Below, piece by piece: positions 17,598 to 26,101 of a stretch of 64,000 bases of DNA. How positions within the stretch are numbered: the stretch's first letter is position 1; each line of letters opens with the position of its first letter. Under the pieces are notes generated by a model. That model made no database searches, was not told the DNA's origin, and was given only the letters and a program-made list of their open reading frames with translations. Source of the DNA: Flavobacterium sp. Root935 (GTDB lineage Bacteria; Bacteroidota; Bacteroidia; Flavobacteriales; Flavobacteriaceae); NCBI RefSeq assembly GCF_001429295.1, contig NZ_LMJL01000007.1, positions 330,005 through 394,004 on the forward strand. The letters are read 5' to 3'. Position numbers and translations under genes: made by a program.

Positions 17598-18752
17598 ATG
17601 AAAAAAGTTTACCTACTAACACTTTTGATTTCATTTTCGTCGTTTGCCCAAAAAACGTTCGATAATATTAAATCAGAAAAACTGGGAGAAGAACGCAGAA
17701 TTACGATTGGACTTCCTGCTTCTTACGAAGCAAACAAAGACAAAAAATATCCTGTTCTTTATTTATTGGATGGGGATTACTTATTTGATCCTTTTTCTGG
17801 AGCAGTAAGTTATGGTTCTTATTGGGATGATATTCCAGAAATGATTATTATCGGAATTCATCAAAACAAAGACGGAGAACGTTTTGACGACACAACAATC
17901 GATCAAAACAACGGACTTCCTTTTGAAAAAGGAGCACAATTTTTCGAATTTATAGGAGCAGAATTGATTCCGTATATCGAAAAAAAATACCGCACTTCTC
18001 CATTTAGAATAATTGCGGGACATGATTTAACAGCAAGTTTTGCCAATTTTTATTTGTATAAAGAAAGTCCAATTTTTAATGCTTATATCTGTTTTAGTCC
18101 GGAATTAGCACCAAAAATGGAAGTTCGTATTCCAGAAAAATTTGCTAAAATTAAAGAACCTATATTCTACTATTTATCTGCTGCCGACGGCGATATTAAA
18201 AAAATAAAAGAACCAATAGAAAAATTAGACAGTAATATTAAAATTGCAAATAATCCGTTAGTAAATTACAAATACGAATTATTTAAAGGCACGACACATT
18301 ACACAGAAGTATTGCATTCTATTCCGAGTGCGCTGTATCAGATTTTTGAGGTTTACCGACCTATAAATTCTGCCGAGTACAATAATAAAATTGCCGTTCT
18401 TCAATCTGGTTATGCCGAATATTTAGAGAACAAATACAACGAAATGTCTAAAGTTTTAGGCGTTCAAATTCCGGTTCGTATGAGTGATTTTAAAGTTATT
18501 GAAAACTTAATTTTAAAAAATAACGCTTACAGCGAGCTAGGAAAAATGGCTGAAATAGGAAATGTAAATTATCCTAAAGCCATGTTAGGAGAATATGAAT
18601 TAGGATTAATGTATGAAAAACAAGGCGATCCTAAACATGCATCGAAAAAATATCAAAACGCTTCGCAAATGGAGCCGATTGGTGATTTGAACAAAGATTT
18701 GATGTATGAGAAAATCGACGAAATGAATACGCTCGCGAAAAAAAGTAAATAA
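17598..18752 (+). CDS. Esterase-fold alpha/beta hydrolase with Asp at the nucleophile position
   Basis: A 384-residue exported protein (signal peptide MKKVYLLTLLISFSSFAQ; an ATG 12 nt upstream would only add MPQI). The N-terminal 230 residues resemble the esterase D/Fes family (PF00756): YPVLYLLDGDYLF, then MIIIGIHQNKDGERFDD. The nucleophile elbow, normally GHSLGG, reads GHDLTAS, with Asp at about residue 147 from the upstream ATG. The C-terminal 100 residues look helical and TPR-like (GEYELGLMYEKQGDPKHASKKYQNA). So it is either a non-catalytic esterase or one with an altered nucleophile. The stop codon overlaps the radA start by 1 nt. Confidence 0.85.
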   Translation: MKKVYLLTLLISFSSFAQKTFDNIKSEKLGEERRITIGLPASYEANKDKKYPVLYLLDGDYLFDPFSGAVSYGSYWDDIPEMIIIGIHQNKDGERFDDTTIDQNNGLPFEKGAQFFEFIGAELIPYIEKKYRTSPFRIIAGHDLTASFANFYLYKESPIFNAYICFSPELAPKMEVRIPEKFAKIKEPIFYYLSAADGDIKKIKEPIEKLDSNIKIANNPLVNYKYELFKGTTHYTEVLHSIPSALYQIFEVYRPINSAEYNNKIAVLQSGYAEYLENKYNEMSKVLGVQIPVRMSDFKVIENLILKNNAYSELGKMAEIGNVNYPKAMLGEYELGLMYEKQGDPKHASKKYQNASQMEPIGDLNKDLMYEKIDEMNTLAKKSK

Positions 18753-20113
18753 TGTCAAAAGTTAAAACTTCCTTTTTTTGTCAAAACTGCGGAACGCAAT
18801 ATTCCAAATGGCAGGGACAATGTAATGCCTGCAAAGAATGGAATACGATTGCCGAAGAAATTATTCAAAAACAGGAAAAAGTAGCCTGGAAGAGTGAACC
18901 AACTCCAGTTGGTAAAGCACCAAGACCTTTAAAAATAAACGAAATTGATTCTACCCAGGAAGTCCGAATGGACACAACGGACAGCGAATTAAATCGTGTT
19001 TTAGGCGGTGGACTTGTTCCTGGCTCATTAACTCTTTTGGGTGGAGAACCTGGCATTGGAAAAAGTACACTTTTGCTTCAGGTTTCGCTAAAATTACCTT
19101 ATAAAACATTATACGTTTCCGGAGAAGAAAGCCAGAAACAAATAAAAATGCGTGCCGAAAGAATAACGCCAAATAGCGATAACTGCTATATTTTAACGGA
19201 AACTAAGACGCAGAATATTTTCAAACAAATTGAAACTATTCAACCTGAAGTTGTCATAATTGACTCTATTCAGACTTTGCATACTGATTATATCGAATCG
19301 ACTGCAGGAAGCATTTCTCAGATTCGAGAAACTACCGCCGAACTAATCAAGTTTGCTAAAGAAAGTAATATTCCCGTAATTTTAATCGGACATATTACAA
19401 AAGACGGAAATATTGCTGGTCCGAAAATCTTAGAACACATGGTTGATACCGTTTTGCAATTTGAAGGCGACCGAAATCATGTGTACCGAATTTTACGTTC
19501 CTTAAAAAACCGTTTTGGATCTACTGCCGAGCTGGGAATTTACGAAATGCTTGGAAGCGGACTTAGAGAAGTAAGCAATCCTTCTGAAATTTTAATTTCT
19601 CACAAAGACGAAGAATTATCTGGAACTGCAATTGCCACAACTCTTGAAGGTATGCGCCCGTTAATGATCGAAATACAATCTTTGGTTAGTACCGCAGTTT
19701 ACGGAACTCCACAGCGAAGTACAACTGGTTACAACGCCAAAAGGCTAAATATGATTTTGGCAGTTTTAGAAAAAAGAGCTGGATTTCGTTTAGGCGCAAA
19801 AGACGTTTTCTTAAATGTTACAGGCGGAATTTCTGTTGATGATCCTGCAATTGATCTAGCGGTTGTCGCTGCCATTTTATCTTCCAACGAAGATATTCCA
19901 GTTGGTAAAGGTTTTTGTTTTGCTGGAGAAGTTGGGCTCTCGGGCGAAATTCGTCCTGTAAACCGTGTGGACCAGCGCATTCAGGAAGCAGAAAAACTAG
20001 GATTTGATACTATTTTTGTTTCTAAATACAATAAAATTGCTTTAAAAAACACTGGAATTAAAATCGAACTGGTTGCTAAAATTGAAGATGTTGCAAGCAT
20101 TCTTTTTGGTTGA
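18752..20113 (+). CDS. radA: DNA repair protein RadA
   Basis: A 453-residue RecA-like ATPase that drives branch migration in recombinational repair. In order: an N-terminal zinc finger (FFCQNCGTQYSKWQGQCNAC), the ATPase core with Walker A GGEPGIGKSTLLLQ, the RadA-specific KNRFG motif (RSLKNRFGSTAELG), and a Lon-protease-like C-terminal domain (VFLNVTGGISVDDPAIDLAVVAA). All key motifs are intact and the length is normal. It overlaps the upstream esterase-like gene by a TAATG junction, so translation is coupled. A bidirectional hairpin follows. Confidence 0.97.
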   Translation: MSKVKTSFFCQNCGTQYSKWQGQCNACKEWNTIAEEIIQKQEKVAWKSEPTPVGKAPRPLKINEIDSTQEVRMDTTDSELNRVLGGGLVPGSLTLLGGEPGIGKSTLLLQVSLKLPYKTLYVSGEESQKQIKMRAERITPNSDNCYILTETKTQNIFKQIETIQPEVVIIDSIQTLHTDYIESTAGSISQIRETTAELIKFAKESNIPVILIGHITKDGNIAGPKILEHMVDTVLQFEGDRNHVYRILRSLKNRFGSTAELGIYEMLGSGLREVSNPSEILISHKDEELSGTAIATTLEGMRPLMIEIQSLVSTAVYGTPQRSTTGYNAKRLNMILAVLEKRAGFRLGAKDVFLNVTGGISVDDPAIDLAVVAAILSSNEDIPVGKGFCFAGEVGLSGEIRPVNRVDQRIQEAEKLGFDTIFVSKYNKIALKNTGIKIELVAKIEDVASILFG

Positions 20114-20134
20114 TTTTTTAGAATATCTACTATA

Positions 20135-20179
20135 AAAAAATCCTGCTCTCGAGTATAATACTTATGAGCAGGATTTTTT
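20135..20179. terminator. Bidirectional terminator, radA and lipoprotein gene
   Basis: Perfect 14-bp inverted repeat AAAAAATCCTGCTC/GAGCAGGATTTTTT (20135-20148 with 20166-20179), flanked by A- and T-runs, between two convergent genes. Confidence 0.9.
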
Positions 20180-20194
20180 AAACTTTTTAAGTTC

Positions 20195-20680
20195 TTACCA
20201 TTTTATAATTCTAAAGCTTCCCTCAGTAACAGTAAATGTTTTTCCTTTTGAAGTTCCTGAAAAACTGAAAGTACCTTCAATTTTCTTATCATCATTAACA
20301 ATAATATTTATCGTTCCAGATGTAGCATCGGCATTCTCTATTTCTGGCATAAAACTAAAGGACGCGTGGTACGTAGTAGTAAGATTTGATAAATCAAAAA
20401 CTATGGGATGACTTCCTGTTGTAATATTCAAAGGCGTCCATAAAGAGATTTTTTTATAGGTATTATCAATTCCTGTACTTCCCATTATATTGATACTTCC
20501 TGAACTTATCAAGGCAGGTTCAGCAAAAGTATAAACAGTTTCATTATACTTAAATTTCATAAATCCTTCTTGACTGCTTGGAGTATCTGTATCATCTGAC
20601 GAATTATCACTACTACATGAAGACAACACTAATGCACAAATTGCAAAAGACAAAAACATAATTTTTTTTAAAATTTTCAT
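20195..20680 (-). CDS. Lipoprotein of unknown function
   Basis: A 161-residue protein with a lipoprotein signal (ALVLSSCSSDNSSDD, Cys near 22) and an acidic Ser/Asp linker typical of Bacteroidetes surface lipoproteins. The rest is a small beta-rich domain (FKYNETVYTFAEP ... GTINIIVNDDKKIEGTFSFSG), similar in style to DUF6252-like lipoproteins, though I cannot assign a family firmly. It is monocistronic: a -7 box TATATTTG sits on the minus strand at 20716-20709 and the terminator is shared with radA. Confidence 0.8.
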   Translation of the reverse strand: MKILKKIMFLSFAICALVLSSCSSDNSSDDTDTPSSQEGFMKFKYNETVYTFAEPALISSGSINIMGSTGIDNTYKKISLWTPLNITTGSHPIVFDLSNLTTTYHASFSFMPEIENADATSGTINIIVNDDKKIEGTFSFSGTSKGKTFTVTEGSFRIIKW

Positions 20681-20946
20681 TTGACTGGTTTTTTATTATT
20701 TAACAGCGCAAATATATAGGATAAATACTATAAAAAAATACGGTTTTCCACAATTAATAAAATAAAACAGCTTCAACAAGCTTAATCCATATGATGTCTT
20801 TACAAAAAAGCGTTGCGTATAACAGTACAAACAGAATTAGATCAACATTTTAGACACATTGTTTAAAATTTAAAAGAAAAACTCTCCAAGCTGGTAATTT
20901 TAAATTTAAATTTGAAAACTGAATAATTTCGAAGCAAACTAATTTT

Positions 20947-22911
20947 ATGAATTTTCCAAAACAAAAAATATACAAGGCATTAAAAGTACTAGCCGTCGTA
21001 GTGATTTTGCTTTGCATCGGCTTGTATTATTTCCGAAATTCACTTTTAAAGCAGGCAATTGCAAAAGTTACCCATAAAATGGCTGTTGAGTATAATAGTA
21101 ATTTTTCTGTAAAATCGGCTTCGTTTGATGGATTGTCTACCATAAAACTGACCGATGTAGTTTTGGCACCTATAAATGCCGACACTTTATGCAAAATTAA
21201 AAATGTTGAAACCAGCATTAGCTTAAGCAGTTTATTAATCGGAGATGTTCAAATTGGCACTTTAAAAGTTGATAACGGTTATATTCAATTGGTCAAAAAA
21301 GGCAAAAAACGAAATTTTGATGCTTTTTTAAAAAGAGACCGTGAAGAAACAGAATCAAACGAAAAGCGCAAATATGGTTCTTTTGCTTACAGAATCATTT
21401 CCAAACTCTTGAATTTGGTTCCGACCGACATGGATTTGAAAAATTTTAATTTTAAAATCGATGACAACGGAAAACAAACTTCTATTGCAGTAAACAAACT
21501 AATCTTAAACAATAAACAATTAGAAACTAATCTTCATGTTCAAGCGAAAGACTTTGATCAACGCTGGAATATTAAAGGTTTTGCTGATCCGAGAAACAAA
21601 AAAGCTGATATTCGTTTTTTCAATTTAGACACTGGTGCAATTCGTGTTCCATATCTCGATCAGCGCTATAACTTAAAAGCAAGTTTCGATTCTATCCGCC
21701 TTAATGTTCAAAACATAGACAAAAGCGGCAGCGAACTCCATATAGACGGCTACACTTCTATTGCCAATCTTAAAATCAATCACCCGAAAATTGCCAGTAA
21801 AGATGTGGTTATAAAAAATGCCCGTTTTGATTACCGCTTTTTATTGGGAGACAGTTTTATTTCTATTGACAGCTCTTCGACCATGCAGTTGAATAAAATA
21901 AAAGTACGTCCGTACATTTCTTATGATACTGAAAAAGATACGGTTTACACTTTAAAAGTTGATATTCCGAAAATGAAAGCGCAGGATTTCATCGTTTCGC
22001 TTCCAGATGGTTTATTTACACATTTTCAAGGCATGCAGGCAACTGGGAATTTCGATTATAAATTAGATTTCAAATTCAATCAAAACAAACCCAATACACT
22101 TGTTTTTGACAGCAAACTGAATAAAGAAGATTTAAGAATTACCAAATATGGTGAAGCCGATTTAAATAAATTAAACGGCGAATTTGTGTACCGCGCGATT
22201 ATTCAAAATGTATTACAGCGACCAATTTTGGTTGGAAATGCAAATCCGAATTATACGCCTTTGGACCAAATTTCTCCTTATTTAAGAAAATGTGTTTTAA
22301 CAACAGAAGATCCGTCATTCTTCTCGCATCGCGGATTCATTAATGAAGCCTTCAAACAATCTATTCTAAAAAACATCAGAACCAAAAAATTCTCGCGTGG
22401 TGCCAGCACAATCAGCATGCAGTTGATAAAGAATGTGTTTTTGACTCGTGAAAAAACACTTTCGCGAAAGCTTGAAGAAATCCTTTTAGTTTACATTTTA
22501 GAAAACAACCGAATTGTAAGCAAAGAAAGAATGCTGGAAGTATATTTCAACATTATCGAATGGGGACCAAACGTATACGGAATTGGCGAAGCGAGTCATT
22601 TTTATTTCCAAAAAAGTCCTTCGGCTTTAAATGTTGATGAATGTTTGTATTTGGCAACTATTATTCCGAAGCCAAGAAAATTCATGTATCAATTTAACGA
22701 TCAAGGCAATTTGAAAGATTATGCCATTAAAAACCAAAAATTCTTGAAGAATCTAATGTTCCGCCGCGGTCTTTTAGTTCCAGAAGATACATTGGGACAA
22801 TTGCCAGTTTATATATCTGGTAATGCTCGCTCATTTATAAAAATCAAAGTTCCGGATTCGACAGCTGTGAAATTGGATTCTCTCGCAACTGATGATGAAT
22901 TTGATTTATAA
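20947..22911 (+). CDS. Membrane-anchored AsmA-like domain fused to a GT51 peptidoglycan glycosyltransferase
   Basis: A 654-residue protein with one N-terminal membrane helix (about 10-27). A long AsmA/DUF748-like beta-rich region (about 30-420) follows, with typical DVVLAPINADTLCKIKNVETSISL repeats broken by VQIGTLKVDNGYI. The C-terminal module, about 430-610, is a family-51 glycosyltransferase: CVLTTEDPSFFSHRGF with the catalytic Glu (about residue 454), RGASTISMQLIKNVF, RKLEEILLVYILE, and ERMLEVYFNIIEWGPNVYGIGEASHFYF. There is no transpeptidase domain, so it would polymerise glycan from lipid II like a monofunctional Mtg. Alone in its unit; a perfect hairpin follows. Confidence 0.9.
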   Translation: MNFPKQKIYKALKVLAVVVILLCIGLYYFRNSLLKQAIAKVTHKMAVEYNSNFSVKSASFDGLSTIKLTDVVLAPINADTLCKIKNVETSISLSSLLIGDVQIGTLKVDNGYIQLVKKGKKRNFDAFLKRDREETESNEKRKYGSFAYRIISKLLNLVPTDMDLKNFNFKIDDNGKQTSIAVNKLILNNKQLETNLHVQAKDFDQRWNIKGFADPRNKKADIRFFNLDTGAIRVPYLDQRYNLKASFDSIRLNVQNIDKSGSELHIDGYTSIANLKINHPKIASKDVVIKNARFDYRFLLGDSFISIDSSSTMQLNKIKVRPYISYDTEKDTVYTLKVDIPKMKAQDFIVSLPDGLFTHFQGMQATGNFDYKLDFKFNQNKPNTLVFDSKLNKEDLRITKYGEADLNKLNGEFVYRAIIQNVLQRPILVGNANPNYTPLDQISPYLRKCVLTTEDPSFFSHRGFINEAFKQSILKNIRTKKFSRGASTISMQLIKNVFLTREKTLSRKLEEILLVYILENNRIVSKERMLEVYFNIIEWGPNVYGIGEASHFYFQKSPSALNVDECLYLATIIPKPRKFMYQFNDQGNLKDYAIKNQKFLKNLMFRRGLLVPEDTLGQLPVYISGNARSFIKIKVPDSTAVKLDSLATDDEFDL

Positions 22912-22934
22912 GATTAAAAATTGCCACGAAGGCA

Positions 22935-22973
22935 CAAAGCCACAAAGTTTTTTTATTGAACTTTGTGGCTTTG
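22935..22973 (+). terminator. Terminator after the GT51 gene
   Basis: Perfect 15-bp stem CAAAGCCACAAAGTT/AACTTTGTGGCTTTG (22935-22949 with 22959-22973) followed by TTATTTT. The left arm is the end of a CACAAAG near-repeat tract starting at 22922. Confidence 0.75.
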
Positions 22974-23015
22974 TTATTTTCAAACACATCAAATAAATAT
23001 AAGTTTTTTCTTTCA

Positions 23016-23023
23016 TATATTTG
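23016..23023 (+). promoter_or_regulatory. -7 promoter box of the SIMPL-domain gene
   Basis: TATATTTG matches TAnnTTTG and lies 26 nt before ATG 23049. No clear TTG is seen upstream. Its position inside the longer reading frame argues for the 23049 start. Confidence 0.5.
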
Positions 23024-23048
23024 CTTCCAATTTTTAATAAATAAGAAT

Positions 23049-24029
23049 ATGAAAAGAATAAATTTTCAATTGTTAGCCCTAATTTTTTGTCAGGCTATGA
23101 TTGGTCAGGTTGGTGTTGGAACGAATGCATCTTATAACAGGAATAATGATAATTATGAGTATGCCAATAGAAGTATTCTTGATGTAAAATTAGACTCAGA
23201 AAATGATATGTTTGTAAGCATTAAAGGTCTTGCAAACATAAAAGCAGATACTTATATCGCCACTTTTAGTGTTACTCAAAATGGAAAAACCGCACAAGAA
23301 GTAAACGAGCTAATAGACAAACGAATTAATCAATCCGTAAGCGAAATCAAACTTAAAAAAAATGTTGAAACTTTTATTGATATGATTTCATTTGTTCCTG
23401 TTTATGAATATGAAACAGAAAAGAAAAATTTTAGCCGAAAAACATATAATGAAATACCGGCAGGTTTTGAACTAAAGAAAAACATTCTAATCAAATATTC
23501 TGACCCAAATCAGTTAAATGACATTATTTCGATACTATCAAATAACGAAATCTATGATTTAGCAAGAAATGATTATTACTCCGACTCATTAGAGTCAATC
23601 AAGAAAGAAATGATGAATAAGGCAAAATTACTTGTTCAGGAAAAAATAAAGAACTACGAGATTTTATTAGGACAATCATTAGCAGATTCCGAAAAAAAAA
23701 TAATTGATGGTTACACAGTAAACTATCCCATTGATATGTATAAATCTTATGAAGCGTCTAATAGTTCTTCATTAAATTTAAAAAAAACTGCTCCTATAAA
23801 TCAAGTAAGTAAATCTACAACAATTTATTATCAACCCATTTTGAACAAAGAATTTGATTTTGTAATTAACCCAACCTTGCTAGAACCTGCGATTCAGATA
23901 CAGTATGAAGTCAAAATTGCAATCAAAACAAACAAACCAGCAAAGATGGATAAAAATTTTGTTCTTATAACTCCTAATGGAGAATTAAAGGCATTAGACA
24001 CAAACACAACTGCGCGGCCTATTAGATAG
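23049..24029 (+). CDS. Exported SIMPL (DUF541)-domain-like protein
   Basis: 326 residues from ATG 23049; the frame is open up to 22956, but the longer version would place residues before the signal peptide (MKRINFQLLALIFCQAMIGQ) and across the promoter box. The mature protein contains FVSIKGLANIKADTYIATFSVTQNGKTAQEVNELIDKRI, which matches the SIMPL/DUF541 fold: a conserved G.A.v.pD.a..s..v...g.t..ea pattern and paired repeats. SIMPL proteins such as YggE and BP26 are periplasmic and of unclear role. The C-terminal 60 residues are not typical of the family. Confidence 0.75.
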   Translation: MKRINFQLLALIFCQAMIGQVGVGTNASYNRNNDNYEYANRSILDVKLDSENDMFVSIKGLANIKADTYIATFSVTQNGKTAQEVNELIDKRINQSVSEIKLKKNVETFIDMISFVPVYEYETEKKNFSRKTYNEIPAGFELKKNILIKYSDPNQLNDIISILSNNEIYDLARNDYYSDSLESIKKEMMNKAKLLVQEKIKNYEILLGQSLADSEKKIIDGYTVNYPIDMYKSYEASNSSSLNLKKTAPINQVSKSTTIYYQPILNKEFDFVINPTLLEPAIQIQYEVKIAIKTNKPAKMDKNFVLITPNGELKALDTNTTARPIR

Positions 24030-24057
24030 AAGCTAATCCATTAATCTAAATTTATAT

Positions 24058-24092
24058 AATGCCTAACAGATAATAAAAATCTGTTAGGCATT
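24058..24092. terminator. Bidirectional terminator
   Basis: Perfect 13-bp stem AATGCCTAACAGA/TCTGTTAGGCATT (24058-24070 with 24080-24092) followed by a T-run, between the convergent SIMPL and aldo/keto reductase genes. Confidence 0.88.
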
Positions 24093-24098
24093 ATTTTT

Positions 24099-25136
24099 TT
24101 AAGGAGCCGGGTCAGGAATTATTGCCTGAACAGCATCGATTTCTGCTAAGATTTGTTTAGAAAGTACCACATCAATCGTGTCGATATTCTCTTTTAATTG
24201 TTCTAAAGTTGTAGCTCCGATAATGGCACTTGTCAAAAACGGCTGTTGCAATACAAACCCCATTGCTAACTCGGTTAACGTTAAGCCATGCTTTTTAGCG
24301 ATTTCCTGATACAATTTAGTTGCTTCGGTACATTGGTCGCTATTGTAACGTTTGTATTGCGGAAAAAGATTAATTCTCGCTTTTGGATGACTTTCACCCG
24401 TTAAGAATTTCCCAGTCAAAACTCCAAAAGCTAAAGGCGAATACCCTAGCAATCCCACATTTTCATATTTTGAAACTTCTGCAGAGTTCACTTCAAATAA
24501 ACGATTCAATAAAGAATACGGATTTTGAACGGTTTTAATTCTTGGCAGATTTTGATATTTGCTTTCTTCTAAAAGGCGCATCATTCCCCAAGAATTTTCA
24601 TTTGAAACTCCAATGTGTTTGATTTTCCCTTCTTTAATTAATCCGTCGAAAGTTTCTAGGATTTCTCTAAAATTATCTTCCCAAATATCATCATGTCCGT
24701 GGAAGGCGCGCTGTCCAAAATTATTGGTTTTTCTTTCTGGCCAGTGCATTTGGTACAAATCGATATAATCTGTCTGAAGTCTTTTTAAACTGTTTTCAAC
24801 CGCATATTTAATACTCGCTGGAGAAAAGTCCAATTTCTCACGCATGTATCCAAAATTCGGATTTGGACCCGCAATTTTTGATGCTAAAACGACTTTATCG
24901 CGATTTCCTGATTTCTTGAACCAAGTTCCTATAATTTTTTCTGTGCTTCCGTAAGTTGCTTCGCTTGCAGGAACAGAATACATTTCGGCTGTGTCAAAAA
25001 AGTTAACGCCTCTTTCAAGAGCATAATCCATTTGTTCGTGTCCTTCAGCTTCTGTATTCTGCTGCCCAAAAGTCATTGTTCCAAGGCAGATTTTACTAAC
25101 TTTTATGTCGGTGTTGGGTAATGTTGTGTATTTCAT
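24099..25136 (-). CDS. NADP(H)-dependent aldo/keto reductase (Tas-like)
   Basis: A 345-residue TIM-barrel reductase. The catalytic Asp and Tyr lie in VNFFDTAEMYSVP, the Lys in KVVLASKIAG, and the His in IDLYQMHWPERKTNNFG; NADPH-binding AIIGATTLEQLKENI is near the end. The insert WPERKTNNFGQRAF is typical of the Tas/YghZ-type bacterial AKR group, which includes E. coli Tas. The physiological carbonyl substrate is unknown. Monocistronic; the region upstream (25140-25180) carries a GCAAAG near-repeat tract. Confidence 0.93.
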   Translation of the reverse strand: MKYTTLPNTDIKVSKICLGTMTFGQQNTEAEGHEQMDYALERGVNFFDTAEMYSVPASEATYGSTEKIIGTWFKKSGNRDKVVLASKIAGPNPNFGYMREKLDFSPASIKYAVENSLKRLQTDYIDLYQMHWPERKTNNFGQRAFHGHDDIWEDNFREILETFDGLIKEGKIKHIGVSNENSWGMMRLLEESKYQNLPRIKTVQNPYSLLNRLFEVNSAEVSKYENVGLLGYSPLAFGVLTGKFLTGESHPKARINLFPQYKRYNSDQCTEATKLYQEIAKKHGLTLTELAMGFVLQQPFLTSAIIGATTLEQLKENIDTIDVVLSKQILAEIDAVQAIIPDPAP

Positions 25137-25244
25137 TCTTTACTAAGGTTCAAAGTTGCAAAGAGGCAAAGGTACAAAGGGATTTTTCAAATTGAAATTT
25201 GTTAAAGGTTAAAAAAACCACAAGATTTTCTCTTTCTTTCTTCT

Positions 25245-25271
25245 CCTGCAAGGTTTCCAAAACCTTGTAGG
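25245..25271. repeat. AGGTTT/AAACCT palindrome, copy 1
   Basis: Imperfect palindrome of 27 nt with arms CCTGCAAGGTTT and AAACCTTGTAGG. It belongs to the same family as 25301-25325, 26011-26035 and 41512-41543. Confidence 0.75.
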
Positions 25272-25300
25272 TATCAACATTTCGTATCAAGATTAAAATG

Positions 25301-25362
25301 TACAAGGTTTTGCAAACCTTGCAGGAAACAAAAAAGCTCAAAGCATAAAACTTTGAGCTTTT
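25301..25362. repeat. Palindrome plus terminator, left copy flanking the toxin-antitoxin pair
   Basis: ACAAGGTTTT...AAACCTTGCAGG, then GAAACAAAAAA and a hairpin GCTCAAAG/CTTTGAGC. The hairpin is the terminator of the minus-strand toxin gene, whose stop lies at 25364. Nearly the same 62-nt block recurs at 26011-26073. Confidence 0.8.
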
Positions 25363-25363
25363 A

Positions 25364-25663
25364 TTATTTCAAACTTTTCACAGGTTTTTGAAAAGAATTA
25401 AAAACCCTGATTACAAAAATTGAATTTTCTCGAATTTGATAAAGAACCTTAAAGTTTCTTATTACTATTCTTCGACAATCTAATCTGTATTCATCTAATT
25501 GAAACTGTTCTGCAAAAACAATTTCATTGGTACAGTTGAATAATTCATTTCTGATTTTAAGTGCTGTTTCTTTCGATATTCTATTTTTTAATGAAATATA
25601 AATTTCTTTTAGATCTTCTTTTGCGTTTGAAGTCCAAAAAATTTCAAATTTAGTATTACTCAT
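25364..25663 (-). CDS. Type II toxin, RelE/ParE superfamily
   Basis: A 99-residue toxin-like protein with the RelE/ParE fold pattern: FEIFWTSNAKEDLKEIYISLKNRISKETALKIRNEL, then YRLDCRRIVIRNFKVLYQIRENSIFVIRVFNS with the C-terminal beta-strands carrying basic residues. RelE members cleave mRNA at the ribosome and ParE members poison gyrase; the sequence does not decide between them. It overlaps its antitoxin by 8 nt in the classical antitoxin-first order. Confidence 0.85.
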   Translation of the reverse strand: MSNTKFEIFWTSNAKEDLKEIYISLKNRISKETALKIRNELFNCTNEIVFAEQFQLDEYRLDCRRIVIRNFKVLYQIRENSIFVIRVFNSFQKPVKSLK

Positions 25664-25907
25664 TATCCCAATCTTGCATTTCTTTCGACAAATCTTCTTT
25701 TGAAATTATTCGATTGTATTTTATATCATCCAATCCTTCTTCAACTTTATTATGATATTCTGATAATGACAGAGGATTTCCATCTGAATCATACGAAACT
25801 ACTTCATTCAAATAATTATCAAAAACGGAAGAAACAATTCTCAACACTCTTTCATCAGCTAAATCCAGTTGATTTCTTATTTTTTCTTTTAATTCTGGAA
25901 GTCCCAT
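25656..25907 (-). CDS. Type II antitoxin
   Basis: An 83-residue acidic protein, first in a two-gene operon with the RelE/ParE toxin and overlapping it by 8 nt. It has an N-terminal helical part, LKEKIRNQLDLADERVLRIVSSVFDNYL, then LSLSEYHNKVEEGLDDIKYNRIISKEDLSKEMQDW, resembling the antitoxin groups that wrap round RelE-like toxins. A DNA-binding domain is not obvious. The promoter immediately upstream is a full match, so autoregulation is likely but not shown. Confidence 0.82.
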   Translation of the reverse strand: MGLPELKEKIRNQLDLADERVLRIVSSVFDNYLNEVVSYDSDGNPLSLSEYHNKVEEGLDDIKYNRIISKEDLSKEMQDWDNE

Positions 25908-25926
25908 CGTTTAAATTTTAGAAATT

Positions 25927-25960
25927 CAAAGTTACGAAAATAATAAAACAGAAGCTCCAA
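25927..25960 (-). promoter_or_regulatory. Promoter of the toxin-antitoxin operon
   Basis: On the minus strand TTG (25960-25958), 23-nt spacer, TAACTTTG (25934-25927). The start point would lie about 12 nt before the antitoxin ATG. Confidence 0.6.
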
Positions 25961-26010
25961 TTTGAAAAATCAAGATACCAAAACTAAAACTTCAAATCTA
26001 AAAACAAATC

Positions 26011-26073
26011 TGCAAGGTTTTAAAAACCTTGCAGGAAACAAAAAAGGCTCAAAGTAAAACCTTTGAGCCTTTG
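26011..26073. repeat. Palindrome plus terminator, right copy flanking the toxin-antitoxin pair
   Basis: TGCAAGGTTTT...AAACCTTGCAGG, GAAACAAAAAA, then the hairpin GGCTCAAAG/CTTTGAGCC. It ends the minus-strand OmpA gene and is a near-copy of 25301-25362, with a few substitutions and small indels. Confidence 0.82.
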
Positions 26074-26101
26074 TAACTTAGAACCTCAGTCCCTCAGAAC
26101 C

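Noticed and set aside
22936..22973. Possible riboswitch or small RNA after the GT51 gene
   Set aside because: The hairpin is a simple perfect stem with a T-rich end, explained as a terminator made from a CACAAAG near-repeat.
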